Positions 50,624 to 59,444 of a stretch of 64,000 nucleotides of DNA are shown one piece after another. The notes under the pieces were generated by a model. It did no database searches and was not told the origin of the DNA. It saw only the letters and a program-made list of their open reading frames with translations. Position numbers and translations under genes: made by a program. Numbering within the stretch: the stretch's first letter is position 1; each line of letters opens with the position of its first letter. Where the stretch lies: positions 1,157,216 to 1,221,215 of the forward strand of contig JABTUU010000001.1 in the NCBI GenBank assembly GCA_015075275.1, given 5' to 3'. Origin of the DNA: Anaerolineales bacterium (GTDB lineage: Bacteria > Chloroflexota > Anaerolineae > Anaerolineales > Villigracilaceae).

Positions 50624-51964
50624 ATGCCAGATAAAATCTATGTTATCGGACACGTCAACCCCGACACCGACTCTATCGCGTCGGCGATGGGCTATGCGTG
50701 GTTATTGCGCGAACGCGACGGAGTAGAGGCTATAGCGGCGCGGGCAGGCGCGCTCAACCCGCAAACAGCGTGGACGCTCAAACGTCTGGAACTCGACCCG
50801 CCTATCTTGCTGACCGATGCGTCGCCGCGCTTTGATTCTGTGATGCTGCGATATGACACTATCCGCCCGCAAGCGCAATTAGGCGCGGCATGGGCGCTCG
50901 CCAGCAAAACCGGCGGCGTCGCTCCCATCGTAGACGCGGACGGTAAACCGTTCGGGCTAATCAACGGCTTGAGCCTATTCAAATATTTCATCGAAACGCT
51001 TGGTCCGCGCCCCGCCGAAACAACTGTGCGCGAAATGATGTCGGCGCCGTGCAAAGATGCGGCAGACACGAGCGCAGCTAAATTCCCCGCTAACGCACGC
51101 ATTCGCGACTTTTTGAATCGTATCCTGCGCGACGAAACCAGCGACTATTGGGTTATTGATGAAAATGGTCTATATCTCGGCATCGCTCGCCAGCGTGACC
51201 TGCTCAACCCGCCGCGCTTAAAGATCATCCTTGTAGACCATAACGAACCGCGTCAATCCATCGGCGCGCTCGAAGAAGCTGAGTTGCTCGAAGTGTTAGA
51301 TCATCATCGTCTCGGCAACTCGCATACCCACACGCCCATTCGCTTCACAGTAGACGTTGTCGGCTCGACCTCAACGCTCGTTTCGGAGATGAGCGCCGAG
51401 GCGGGGCTTTCCATGCCGCCCAGTCTCGCGGGTGCGCTTCTCGCTGGGTTGCTGTCTGACACGCTTATCCTCGCCTCACCGACCGTCACATTGCGCGATA
51501 AAAGCGCCGCCGAACGACTCGCGCGATGGGCGTTTGTGGGCGGAAGCCCGCTTAAAGGCGAGACAATTGAATCGTTCGGCACAGCCTTACTCGCCGCCGG
51601 CGCGGGACTCTCAAATCGCGATCCGCATGAGATCGTCAATACCGACATCAAACAATACGAAGCCGGCGGATTCAAATTCGCCATCGCACAAGCCGAAGTG
51701 ACCGACCTTTTACAATTAGCGGATCATCTTATCCCGCTTTCCAAAGCGCTCGATGATCTCAAAGATAAGCAAGGACTCGACTTCGCCATGCTGCTCGTCA
51801 CCGATATTGTGCGCGGTTCAAGCCGGCTGATCCTGTCGTCTCACGCGCCGCTCATACTCGACGATCTGCCCTACCCGCCTCTTCCAGACGACACCCGCCA
51901 TGCGCCGGGCGTGGTCTCGCGTAAGAAACAATTGCTGCCCGTCGTATTGGGATTACTGGAGTGA
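50624..51964 (+). CDS. DHH-family phosphoesterase (Mn-dependent pyrophosphatase type)
   Basis: A 446-residue protein with the family II inorganic pyrophosphatase layout: GHVNPDTDSIASAMGY (the metal-binding DxDS site), a region with CBS-like modules (ASKTGGVAPIVDADGKPFGLI and SDYWVIDENGLYLGIARQRD), then VDHNEPRQS and LDHHRLGNSHT of the DHH motif, and a C-terminal DHHA2 domain. Such CBS-containing pyrophosphatases are nucleotide-regulated. It starts 14 bp after the Mo-hydroxylase gene. Confidence 0.88.
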   Translation: MPDKIYVIGHVNPDTDSIASAMGYAWLLRERDGVEAIAARAGALNPQTAWTLKRLELDPPILLTDASPRFDSVMLRYDTIRPQAQLGAAWALASKTGGVAPIVDADGKPFGLINGLSLFKYFIETLGPRPAETTVREMMSAPCKDAADTSAAKFPANARIRDFLNRILRDETSDYWVIDENGLYLGIARQRDLLNPPRLKIILVDHNEPRQSIGALEEAELLEVLDHHRLGNSHTHTPIRFTVDVVGSTSTLVSEMSAEAGLSMPPSLAGALLAGLLSDTLILASPTVTLRDKSAAERLARWAFVGGSPLKGETIESFGTALLAAGAGLSNRDPHEIVNTDIKQYEAGGFKFAIAQAEVTDLLQLADHLIPLSKALDDLKDKQGLDFAMLLVTDIVRGSSRLILSSHAPLILDDLPYPPLPDDTRHAPGVVSRKKQLLPVVLGLLE

Positions 51965-51976
51965 TGCATTAGCATT

Positions 51977-52768
51977 ATGACCTCCATCTATCAAATCATC
52001 TCCGAACTGGACAAAAACGACGAATCCGTTGTATTGTGTACCATCGTCAAAAGTCAAGGTTCTACGCCGCGACGCGTGGGCAGCAAAATGCTGGTCTATC
52101 CAAACGGGCAATCAGTCGGTTCGATCGGCGGCGGAGACTTAGAACATCGCGTACTTGATGAAGCGTGGATCGCCTTCAGCGAGGGCAAGCCGCGCACGCT
52201 CACCTATCATCTCGTCAACCCGAAGCGCGGCGATCCCGGCGTATGCGGCGGAACCGTAGAGGTCTTTGTGGAACCGATCCTCTCAACTCCAACGGTTGTC
52301 GTCATCGGCGCGGGGCACGTCGGCAAGGCGATCGTTCACTTGGCAAAATGGCTGGGATTCCGAGTCGTCGTCAGCGACGACCGTGTGGAATTTTGCAGCC
52401 CCGAATCCACACCGGGCGCCGATGCGTACTATCCGCTCCCGATGGAAGAGCTGGTAAGCCAACTAAAGATCACGCGGCGAACGTTTCTAGCGATCACCAG
52501 TCGCGGGTCCGCGCTGGACGCGTTAGGCTTGCCGTCGCTGCTCACATCACAAGCGGCGTATATCGGCGTGATCGGGTCTAAACGCCGCTGGCTGACAACC
52601 GTCAAAGCGCTGAAGGCAAAAGGCGTGCCTGAAGAACTGATCGCGCGCGTTCACTCGCCCATGGGAATCGAGCTGAACGCTGAAACGCCCGAAGAGATCG
52701 CCGTCAGCGTCATGGCAGAGATCCTGATGATCCGCGATAAAGGCACGGGCAAATCCATGAAAGATTGA
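51977..52768 (+). CDS. xdhC: XdhC-family molybdenum hydroxylase maturation factor
   Basis: A 263-residue XdhC/CoxI protein. The N-terminal part has VVLCTIVKSQGSTPRRVGSKMLV, the GSIGGGDLEHRVLDEA segment, and a CGG motif (GVCGGTVEVFVEP). The C-terminal half is Rossmann-like (VVVIGAGHVGKAIVHLAKWLGF). XdhC binds molybdopterin and helps insert the sulfurated cofactor into the hydroxylase. Its presence supports the cluster being a working molybdenum hydroxylase operon. It starts 12 bp after the preceding stop. Confidence 0.9.
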   Translation: MTSIYQIISELDKNDESVVLCTIVKSQGSTPRRVGSKMLVYPNGQSVGSIGGGDLEHRVLDEAWIAFSEGKPRTLTYHLVNPKRGDPGVCGGTVEVFVEPILSTPTVVVIGAGHVGKAIVHLAKWLGFRVVVSDDRVEFCSPESTPGADAYYPLPMEELVSQLKITRRTFLAITSRGSALDALGLPSLLTSQAAYIGVIGSKRRWLTTVKALKAKGVPEELIARVHSPMGIELNAETPEEIAVSVMAEILMIRDKGTGKSMKD

Positions 52769-52841
52769 GACCTTTCTGCATTTTTTTCGTACATAACTTA
52801 GGCTATAATTCGGAATAACGTTCCTCGAAAAGGAGAGACAC

Positions 52842-53882
52842 ATGGCTAGAATTTTTGATGTAATCGAATATGCAAATGAGATGAAAGATGAGATCGTCCA
52901 TCGCTTCCCTGAGGAGGGCATCGGCGACTATCGCCTCGGCTCGCAAGTGATTGTACGCGAGGCGCAAGCGGCGGTCTTCTTTCGCGACGGCAACGCGCTG
53001 GATGTATTCAACGCAGGCAGGCACACGATCGCCACTGCGAACATCCCGAAGTTAATTGACCTCATCGGAAAAGCGTTCAACGAACGCACGCCGTTCCCAG
53101 CGGAAGTGTACTTCGTGTCGCTCAAAGAATTTGCCAACGAGAAGTGGGGCACGCCGCAACCAATCATCGTTCGCAACCCGGGCATGGGGTTGGGCGTGGC
53201 GTTATTGCAGGGATTCGGAACATATTCGTTCCAAGTGAAAGACCCGCAACAATTCGTCACACAGATCGTAGGCGCGCGGGGCAGTTATCGCACATCCGAC
53301 ATTGAAGAACGTTTGCGATCTGTTTTACTATCCAAGTTGCAAGACGTGCTCGGCGAAACCACCTCCGCGAAAAGCGTAGTGGACTTAATTGGCTTGACGG
53401 AAGAACTCGGCGCCAGCGTCCGTGCAAAAGCGCAGGATGATTTCGAAGCGTTGGGCATGGTCTTGAAATCCTTCTACATTGGGAATCTCAAACCATCCAG
53501 CAAATCTGCGCAAGAATTACGCGACATGGGCATGCTTGATATGGCGACATACACACAACTACAAGCCGCAGACGCAATGCGCGATGCGGCTCAAAACGAA
53601 GGCGGCGGAGCGGGTCTCACCGCCGGCATCGGCGCAGGCATGGGCATTGGCAATCTGATGGGGCAAGCGCTTCAAGGCGGCATACAAAATACCGCTGCAG
53701 GCGCCGCCGCAGGCAGTATAAAAATGCCGGACATCATGACGCCCGCCGAAGCGGCGCAATTCATGAAAGTGACCGAAGCGGACGTTTTAGGCGCGATCAA
53801 CGACGGCAGTCTAAAAGCCAAGAAGATCGGTTCGGCGTTTCGTATCAGCAAGGAAAGTCTCGAAGCGTTCATGAACGGATAA
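52842..53882 (+). CDS. SPFH-domain protein with C-terminal HTH
   Basis: A 346-residue protein. Residues about 1-250 match the SPFH domain of the YdjI/virion-core type (EEGIGDYRLGSQVIVREAQAAVFFRDG, SFQVKDPQQFVTQIVGARGSY). A Gly/Ala-rich linker (GAGLTAGIGAGMGIGNLMGQAL) follows, and the last 50 residues form an excisionase-type helix-turn-helix (MTPAEAAQFMKVTEADVLGAINDGSLKAKKIGSAFRISKESLEAFM). No membrane segment is obvious. The combination is unusual and suggests that stress sensing or a membrane scaffold is linked to nucleic-acid or protein binding. A TATAAT about 35 nt upstream and an RBS AGGAG support the start. Confidence 0.82.
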   Translation: MARIFDVIEYANEMKDEIVHRFPEEGIGDYRLGSQVIVREAQAAVFFRDGNALDVFNAGRHTIATANIPKLIDLIGKAFNERTPFPAEVYFVSLKEFANEKWGTPQPIIVRNPGMGLGVALLQGFGTYSFQVKDPQQFVTQIVGARGSYRTSDIEERLRSVLLSKLQDVLGETTSAKSVVDLIGLTEELGASVRAKAQDDFEALGMVLKSFYIGNLKPSSKSAQELRDMGMLDMATYTQLQAADAMRDAAQNEGGGAGLTAGIGAGMGIGNLMGQALQGGIQNTAAGAAAGSIKMPDIMTPAEAAQFMKVTEADVLGAINDGSLKAKKIGSAFRISKESLEAFMNG

Positions 53883-53910
53883 CGCAAGGAGACTGGTTCC
53901 GCTTTAAAGT

Positions 53911-53940
53911 AAAAAGACTCTCCGGACGGAGAGTCTTTTT
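53911..53940. terminator. Bidirectional terminator between convergent genes
   Basis: A 13-bp stem AAAAAGACTCTCC (53911-53923) / GGAGAGTCTTTTT (53928-53940) with a 4-nt loop. A-run and T-run flank it on both strands. It serves the SPFH-HTH gene and the convergent nnr gene. Confidence 0.9.
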
Positions 53941-53995
53941 ATTTACCGCAGAAAGGCTTTCTGTCACATTTACGAAAACGGCATAAACGCGAGCG

Positions 53996-55606
53996 CTACT
54001 CCAAATCGCACAATACATCGGGAATGGAGTTCACAATATCGCTCGCCACCACCGCCGCAGTCGAGCCGAGATCGTCGGCGGCATACAGCCCAGCCTGCGC
54101 ATGAATCCACGCGCCTGCCGTCGCCGCATCGTAAGCGTCTAATCCCTGCGCGCGCAGTCCAACGATAACGCCAGCCAGCGCGTCGCCGCTTCCAGCGCGC
54201 GCCAAAGCCGGCGACGCGACCGGAATGATCGTCATCCGCCCATCGGGCGCCGCAATCACCGTAAACGCGCCTTTCAACACAACGACATGCCCCCACTCTC
54301 GCGCAAACTTAAGGGCGATGGATTGCCGATCTTGTTGAACTTCTTCGCGTGATATTCCAGTCAACGCAGACATTTCGCCGGGGTGTGGCGTGAGAATCGC
54401 CGGCGCAGGGAGTTTTACCTGCCAGTCTTTGATCTGCGCAAGCAAACGCAGCCCGTCCGCGTCCACAACCAACGGCGGTAAAGCGCTCTCAATCGCCTCC
54501 TTTGACTCGGCTTCTTCATGCACAAAGCCAAGCGCCGATTTCTTCGGAGTCGCTCTCTGCGTCAGTAAAGTTTCAATAAATTCTTTCGTTGCGCTTTCGC
54601 TTCCAACGCCCGGACCGATCAGCATCGCCGTTGCGCGTCCGAGGTTTTTCAACAGCACATCTGCCGCGCCGGAAGCGATCACGCCAGTTGAATGCGGAAG
54701 AAGAATCCAGGTCGCTTCAGGAATTTGACCCGCGATCGCCGTATGAATAGACGCAGGAATCGCCAACTGGACAAGCCCCGCCCCAGCACGATACGCTGCC
54801 TCGCCCGCTAGGACGACCGCTCCGGCATAGTTAACCGAGCCAGCCGCGATCAACGCCGCGCCAAACGTCCCTTTGTGCGCGTCTAACGGGCGTTCGGGCA
54901 ACAGCGCCGAAATTGCGTCTTCGTCTGCGACTTCAACGCATACATCCTTCCATTTTGAAAGATCCGGCGGAAATCCAATATCAACTACTTTGAGTCCGCC
55001 CACATATTCAAACGCCGGCAATTTCAGCAATCCTTGTTTAACTGCCGCCATCGTAACGGTCAGGTCCGCACGGATCGTTTCTTCCGCCGTTTCGCCCGAA
55101 TCGCAATTCACACCCGAAGGACAATCTACTGCAATCACGAACGGGGGGTCTTTCAGGCTATCTAAATAGTCATTGATCTCCGCAAGCGTTTCAGCGACGT
55201 CTTTCTTCAACGGCGGCTTAATTCCCGTCCCAAACGCGCCATCGAGGAAGATGTGAGCGCTTCCAAGCGCTTCAGTCAATTGTTCAAAAGCGCCCTCGCC
55301 CGCAAAGACCTCTCCTCCCGCTTCAGCGAAGCGTTTTACGAGAGCATCTTTCCTCTGTTTGACGAGATACGCGCTCGCCTTCCAATCCGCTTCCACCAGC
55401 GCCGTCAATGCGACAAGCGCGTCGCCGCCGTTATTTCCAGAGCCAGCCAAACCGACGATCGCAAGCGAGTCGTCGTCAGCGAACAGATCGGCTATAACAT
55501 CCGCCAAACCAAAGCCGGCATTTTGCATCATCTGATCGTAAGATAAGCCGTTCGCATCCGCTTCTTTTTCAATTTCTTGCATTTGTGAGACAGTGACAAG
55601 TTTCAT
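53996..55606 (-). CDS. nnr: Bifunctional NAD(P)H-hydrate repair enzyme Nnr
   Basis: A 536-residue two-domain enzyme. The N-terminal epimerase domain (YjeF_N; MKLVTVSQMQEIEKEADANG, IVGLAGSGNNGGDALVA) converts R- to S-NAD(P)HX. The C-terminal domain (LTPHPGEMSALTG, GSGDALAGVIVGL) dehydrates NADHX using ADP. The start 55606 (MKLVTVSQ) follows RBS GGAGAGGA. It repairs hydrated, damaged nicotinamide cofactors, and interestingly the NAD biosynthesis gene nadE in this window is broken. Confidence 0.93.
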   Translation of the reverse strand: MKLVTVSQMQEIEKEADANGLSYDQMMQNAGFGLADVIADLFADDDSLAIVGLAGSGNNGGDALVALTALVEADWKASAYLVKQRKDALVKRFAEAGGEVFAGEGAFEQLTEALGSAHIFLDGAFGTGIKPPLKKDVAETLAEINDYLDSLKDPPFVIAVDCPSGVNCDSGETAEETIRADLTVTMAAVKQGLLKLPAFEYVGGLKVVDIGFPPDLSKWKDVCVEVADEDAISALLPERPLDAHKGTFGAALIAAGSVNYAGAVVLAGEAAYRAGAGLVQLAIPASIHTAIAGQIPEATWILLPHSTGVIASGAADVLLKNLGRATAMLIGPGVGSESATKEFIETLLTQRATPKKSALGFVHEEAESKEAIESALPPLVVDADGLRLLAQIKDWQVKLPAPAILTPHPGEMSALTGISREEVQQDRQSIALKFAREWGHVVVLKGAFTVIAAPDGRMTIIPVASPALARAGSGDALAGVIVGLRAQGLDAYDAATAGAWIHAQAGLYAADDLGSTAAVVASDIVNSIPDVLCDLE

Positions 55607-55834
55607 AATCCTCTCCAAGAATGAATATATTGTACTGTACGGCTCCATGAAACCTGCGCTGCAATTCCTCATTCTTATAAAGATCATACTCTTCACACTG
55701 CCATCAGCGCGTCAACGATTTATAAAAATAACGCGCGCGAACACTTGTCGAATCGCGCAAAATAGTCTATCCTTACGCGAACGAGATGAACGCGGTTTAT
55801 CTCGAATCTATTCTTTATTCTCTTGGAGGAGTAC

Positions 55835-56749
55835 ATGAAGAACTTGCACAAACTGTTGGTTGTCGGCATACTTGCCGCGTTCGCATTAGCGGCATGCGGC
55901 GGCAAAAGCGCTCCGCAAGCGCAAGCGAACGATCTGCTCGAGCAGATTAAGCAACGCGGTTACATTCTAGTTTCGACCGATCCGAACTATGAACCGCAGT
56001 CGTTTTTGAACACAGAAGGCAAACGCCCCGCCGGCACGAAATGCCCATCCGACGCCTTGACGACCGCTGAAATGCAAGGCTTTGACGTGGACGCCGCTAT
56101 CGCAATCGGCGACGGATTAGGCGTCGAGACCTGCTTCGCCACCCCTTCTTGGGATACGATCACCGCCGGCTCGTGGGCGAACAAATGGGACGTTAGCGTC
56201 GGCTCGATGACCATCACCACCGATCGCCAGAAAGTCCTCGACTTCAGCGTACCGTATTACTATACGCCGGCGATCATCGCCGTCCGCGCCGATTCGGGTC
56301 TCACGTCTCTCGACGATCTAAATGGGAAAGCGCTGTGCGTCGGCGCTTCTACCACTTACGAATCTTGGCTCGAAGGCGATATGGCTGGATTGGGCTTGCC
56401 CGCTTCATCCATTTACGCACAAGCGCCGAGCGTCACCATCGTCCCGCTTGAGACCGATCAGGAATGCGCTCAGTCCATCGCCGCGGGTCGCGAAGACTTC
56501 ATCGGCTACATGACTTCTGAGACCGTCGTGGACGCTAACATTGCTGCAGGCTTCCCGGTCGTTAAACTTGGCTCGCCGGTCTTCTCTGAAGACCTCGCTG
56601 CCTCGTTCGACAAATCCGCCAGCCTGCCGACCGCCACACTGCGCGAAGAAGTCAATCGCATCTTCACTAAGATGCACGAAGATGGCACGCTCACAAACCT
56701 CTCCGTTAAGTGGTTCGGCTCGGATATTACACAAGCGCCGCAACACTAG
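55835..56749 (+). CDS. Amino-acid ABC transporter substrate-binding lipoprotein
   Basis: A 304-residue family 3 solute-binding protein, with lipobox ALAACGGK (Cys about residue 22). The mature part has GYILVSTDPNYEPQSF and a WDVSVGSMTITTDRQKVLDFSVPYYYTPAIIAVRADSG region, the typical ligand-pocket segments. It delivers polar amino acids. ATG 55835 with RBS GGAGG is preferred over a possible ATG at 55823. First gene of a four-gene operon. Confidence 0.9.
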   Translation: MKNLHKLLVVGILAAFALAACGGKSAPQAQANDLLEQIKQRGYILVSTDPNYEPQSFLNTEGKRPAGTKCPSDALTTAEMQGFDVDAAIAIGDGLGVETCFATPSWDTITAGSWANKWDVSVGSMTITTDRQKVLDFSVPYYYTPAIIAVRADSGLTSLDDLNGKALCVGASTTYESWLEGDMAGLGLPASSIYAQAPSVTIVPLETDQECAQSIAAGREDFIGYMTSETVVDANIAAGFPVVKLGSPVFSEDLAASFDKSASLPTATLREEVNRIFTKMHEDGTLTNLSVKWFGSDITQAPQH

Positions 56750-56864
56750 TTCGTTATTGCATTTGGGGAGCGGCTGCCCGCCGCTCCCCTTCCCTCTATT
56801 TGAAATTAGCATCTTTCACCATCCGATATAAACTGATACAATACTTCCGCCTTACCAACGCCTA

Positions 56865-57692
56865 ATGGATACCGCAAACTCATCAGGACAATCGCAAGCC
56901 GATCTACTCGTTGCCGTCCAAAAACGCAAACAAGCGAATTTTCGCATGGGCGTTGGAGCGACATGGGGGATTCTGCTCTTAATATTAATTTTTCTGTTTA
57001 GCGGGAAATCAATCGGAAGTTATCAAACTATCCAGCTTAACACCGAATTCATGCGGAATAACCTCGCCTTTATCGGCGGCGGTTTAGGGCAAACGCTCTT
57101 CGTTTCAATCCTCTCAATTCTGCTGGCAATGTTGCTGGCTTTATTAACCGCGCTAGGCAGACTCTCCACGTTTCCGCCGATCTTCGCGCTCAGCACATTT
57201 TATGTCTCATTGATTCGCGGCACGCCGCTTTATCTCCAGATATTTTTCTTCTTTTTAGCGCTTCCCCAACTTGGGATCATCCTCAGCGGAGTTCTCGCAG
57301 GCGTGCTTGCCCTCGGGCTGAACTATGGCGCGTATATGAGCGAAACGTTCCGCGCCGCGCTCTCTTCCGTCGGCAAGGGACAGCGCGAAGCCGCTACCGC
57401 GCTCGGCATGACCCCGCTTCAAACCATGCGACGAGTAATCCTCCCACAGGCGTTGCGCTTCGCCATCCCCCCGATGGGCAACGACTTCATTTCCATGACG
57501 AAAGACTCCGCGCTCGTTTCCGCGACAGGCTTCGTTCACGAACTTATGTGGCGCGCCCAAAAAGTAGGACGCGCCCAATTCAACAATCTCGAAGCCCTGC
57601 TCATGGCGGCTATGTTTTACTGGGTGATGACGCTGCTCTTAACCTTCCTGCAATCACGCCTCGAAGCCTATCTCGCCAAAGGGGATCGCTAA
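56865..57692 (+). CDS. Amino-acid ABC transporter permease (HisM/GlnP type)
   Basis: A 275-residue permease with an N-terminal helix and about five more. The coupling motif [35 protein letters not shown] is typical of the HisM/GlnP group. Partner of the following ATPase. Confidence 0.92.
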   Translation: MDTANSSGQSQADLLVAVQKRKQANFRMGVGATWGILLLILIFLFSGKSIGSYQTIQLNTEFMRNNLAFIGGGLGQTLFVSILSILLAMLLALLTALGRLSTFPPIFALSTFYVSLIRGTPLYLQIFFFFLALPQLGIILSGVLAGVLALGLNYGAYMSETFRAALSSVGKGQREAATALGMTPLQTMRRVILPQALRFAIPPMGNDFISMTKDSALVSATGFVHELMWRAQKVGRAQFNNLEALLMAAMFYWVMTLLLTFLQSRLEAYLAKGDR

Positions 57693-57693
57693 G

Positions 57694-58455
57694 ATGGCGC
57701 CCATCGTTCGCATTTCAAACCTAAATAAATATTTTGGTCGCTTGCATGTGCTCAAAAATATTTCGCTCGAAGTCCAACCGCGCGAAGTGATCTGCCTGAT
57801 CGGACGCAGCGGCTCGGGAAAAAGCACGCTATTGCGCTGCATAAACTTTCTCGAAGAGCCTTCCGGAGGAAGTATTGAAGTGGACGGTTTAACCGTCCAC
57901 AGCCACGAACGCGGCAATGAACATCGCCAGCGAATTCATGAAGTGCGCCTCAAGACCGGCATGGTCTTCCAGGAATTCAATCTCTTCCCGCATATGAGCG
58001 TCTTGCAAAACGTCATCGAGGGGCCGGTCACCGTCAAAGGCATGGAACGCTCCGAAGCCATCGCACTCGGCGAAAAAAATCTCGATAGCGTCGGCATGCT
58101 TTTTAAGAGAGACGAATATCCGTTGCGCCTCTCCGGTGGACAAAAACAACGCGTAGCGATCGCGCGCGCGCTCACTATGCAGCCACGCGTCATGCTGTTT
58201 GACGAGCCCACCTCCGCGCTCGATCCCGAACTGATCGGCGAAGTATTAAACGTAATGAAAAAAGTCGCCAAAGACGGCATGACCATGATCGTCGTCACGC
58301 ACGAAATGGGCTTTGCGCGCGAAGTGGCTGATCGTGTGCTGGTAATGGCAGAGGGCGAAATCATCGAAGACGCTAACCCAACCGCGCTATTCAGCGCCCC
58401 CAAAGACCCTCGCACGCAAGCGCTGATCGAACGCTACCGCACCGGGGGAAGGTAA
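57694..58455 (+). CDS. Amino-acid ABC transporter ATP-binding protein (GlnQ type)
   Basis: A 253-residue ATPase. Walker [15 protein letters not shown], signature [15 protein letters not shown], Walker [15 protein letters not shown] and H-loop VTHEMGFA are clear, and the [20 protein letters not shown] stretch is typical of the polar amino-acid subgroup. It begins 1 bp after the permease stop. Confidence 0.95.
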   Translation: MAPIVRISNLNKYFGRLHVLKNISLEVQPREVICLIGRSGSGKSTLLRCINFLEEPSGGSIEVDGLTVHSHERGNEHRQRIHEVRLKTGMVFQEFNLFPHMSVLQNVIEGPVTVKGMERSEAIALGEKNLDSVGMLFKRDEYPLRLSGGQKQRVAIARALTMQPRVMLFDEPTSALDPELIGEVLNVMKKVAKDGMTMIVVTHEMGFAREVADRVLVMAEGEIIEDANPTALFSAPKDPRTQALIERYRTGGR

Positions 58456-58457
58456 TT

Positions 58458-59234
58458 TTGCTTATCGCGGTCACGCGCGAGGTCAGTCCGCGCTTCAACG
58501 AATGCGAGATCACGCACATTGAACGCGCCTCCATTGACATAGACGTCGCTCGACGACAACATCATCAATATACGCAAACCTTAAAAGAACTTGGATGCGC
58601 TGTTCTGGAATTACCCGCCGAAGCGGATTTGCCCGATTCCGTCTTTGTCGAAGATACCGCCGTCATTCTGCCTGAAGTCGCGCTTCTCACCCGGCCCGGA
58701 GCCGACTCGCGCAAACCCGAAGTCGAATTCATCGCCTGCGCCCTCGCCCCCTACCGCGAGATCATCCGTATTCAACCTCCCGCCACCATAGACGGCGGCG
58801 ATGCGCTTGTGATAGGGAAAGAAATATTTGTGGGTATGTCCACGCGAAGCGCCGCAAGCGTCATTGCCCAGATGAATCAACTGCTCGGAAAATACGGATA
58901 CAAAACGCACGGCATAGAACTGCGCAATTGCCTACATCTCAAAAGCGCCATCACGCGTATAGACGATGAAACTTTGCTCATCAACCGCAACTGGGTGGAT
59001 TCCGAGAACTTTAAAGGATACAAATTGATTGACGTCCATCCTTCCGAACCGTTCGCCGCAAATTGTTTGCCGATCAACGGTTCGATCGTCTTTCCAACGG
59101 CATTTCCGCAAACGACCGCGAGACTCGAATCGCTAGGATTTAAAATCAAGCCTGTGGTCGTAGACGAACTGGCAAAAGCCGAGGGCGCGGTAACCTGCTG
59201 CAGTTTAATTATATACAACAACATCAGGGCGTAA
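58458..59234 (+). CDS. DDAH-type dimethylarginine dimethylaminohydrolase
   Basis: A 258-residue guanidino-hydrolase of the DDAH/ADI superfamily. The PDSVFVEDTAVIL and RPGADSRKPEVE segments, the GGDALVIGKEIFVGMSTR block with catalytic region, and the C-terminal VTCCSLIIYN with the nucleophile Cys match DDAH. It converts methylarginines (or related amidines) to citrulline and a methylamine. TTG start 58458 is 3 bp after the ATPase stop, with GGGGGAAGG upstream as RBS. Its place in the ABC operon suggests the transporter imports its substrate. Confidence 0.85.
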   Translation: MLIAVTREVSPRFNECEITHIERASIDIDVARRQHHQYTQTLKELGCAVLELPAEADLPDSVFVEDTAVILPEVALLTRPGADSRKPEVEFIACALAPYREIIRIQPPATIDGGDALVIGKEIFVGMSTRSAASVIAQMNQLLGKYGYKTHGIELRNCLHLKSAITRIDDETLLINRNWVDSENFKGYKLIDVHPSEPFAANCLPINGSIVFPTAFPQTTARLESLGFKIKPVVVDELAKAEGAVTCCSLIIYNNIRA

Positions 59235-59263
59235 GACAGCCGCTAGATGCAGACCGTCGAAAC

Positions 59264-59291
59264 AAAAATCCCCGCAATTGCGGAGATTTTT
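59264..59291. terminator. Bidirectional terminator
   Basis: AAAAATCCCCGC (59264-59275) pairs with GCGGAGATTTTT (59280-59291), one mismatch position, loop AATT. It lies downstream of tRNA-Leu on the minus strand and after the DDAH gene on the plus strand. Confidence 0.8.
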
Positions 59292-59297
59292 TAAGAG

Positions 59298-59379
59298 TGC
59301 GCTGGAGAGGACTTGAACCTCCACGCCTTGCGGCACATGGCCCTCAACCATGCCTGTCTGCCAATTCCAGCACCAGCGC
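59298..59379 (-). tRNA. tRNA-Leu (anticodon GAG)
   Basis: On the minus strand the acceptor GCGCTGG pairs with CCAGCGC. The anticodon stem CATGG/CCATG encloses TTGAGGG with anticodon GAG, reading CUC and CUU. A long variable arm (GTGCCGCAAGGCG) marks class II, and the T-arm has GGTTCAAGTCC. Terminator follows. Confidence 0.93.
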
Positions 59380-59392
59380 ATAAGCAGGGCGT

Positions 59393-59400
59393 ATTATAAT
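59393..59400. promoter_or_regulatory. Overlapping divergent -10 boxes (tRNA-Leu and plsX)
   Basis: ATTATAAT reads TATAAT on the plus strand (59395-59400), facing plsX, and TATAAT on the minus strand (59398-59393), facing tRNA-Leu. RNA polymerase can probably use only one at a time. Confidence 0.5.
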
Positions 59401-59408
59401 CGGCTTAC

Positions 59409-59425
59409 TTCGCTTGTCAAGCGAA
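59409..59425. promoter_or_regulatory. Palindrome at the plsX transcription start
   Basis: TTCGCTT-GTC-AAGCGAA, a perfect 7-bp inverted repeat located 9 nt after the -10 box of plsX. It could be an operator or a 5' mRNA hairpin. Confidence 0.4.
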
Positions 59426-59444
59426 ATCTATTTTGGAGAATAAC

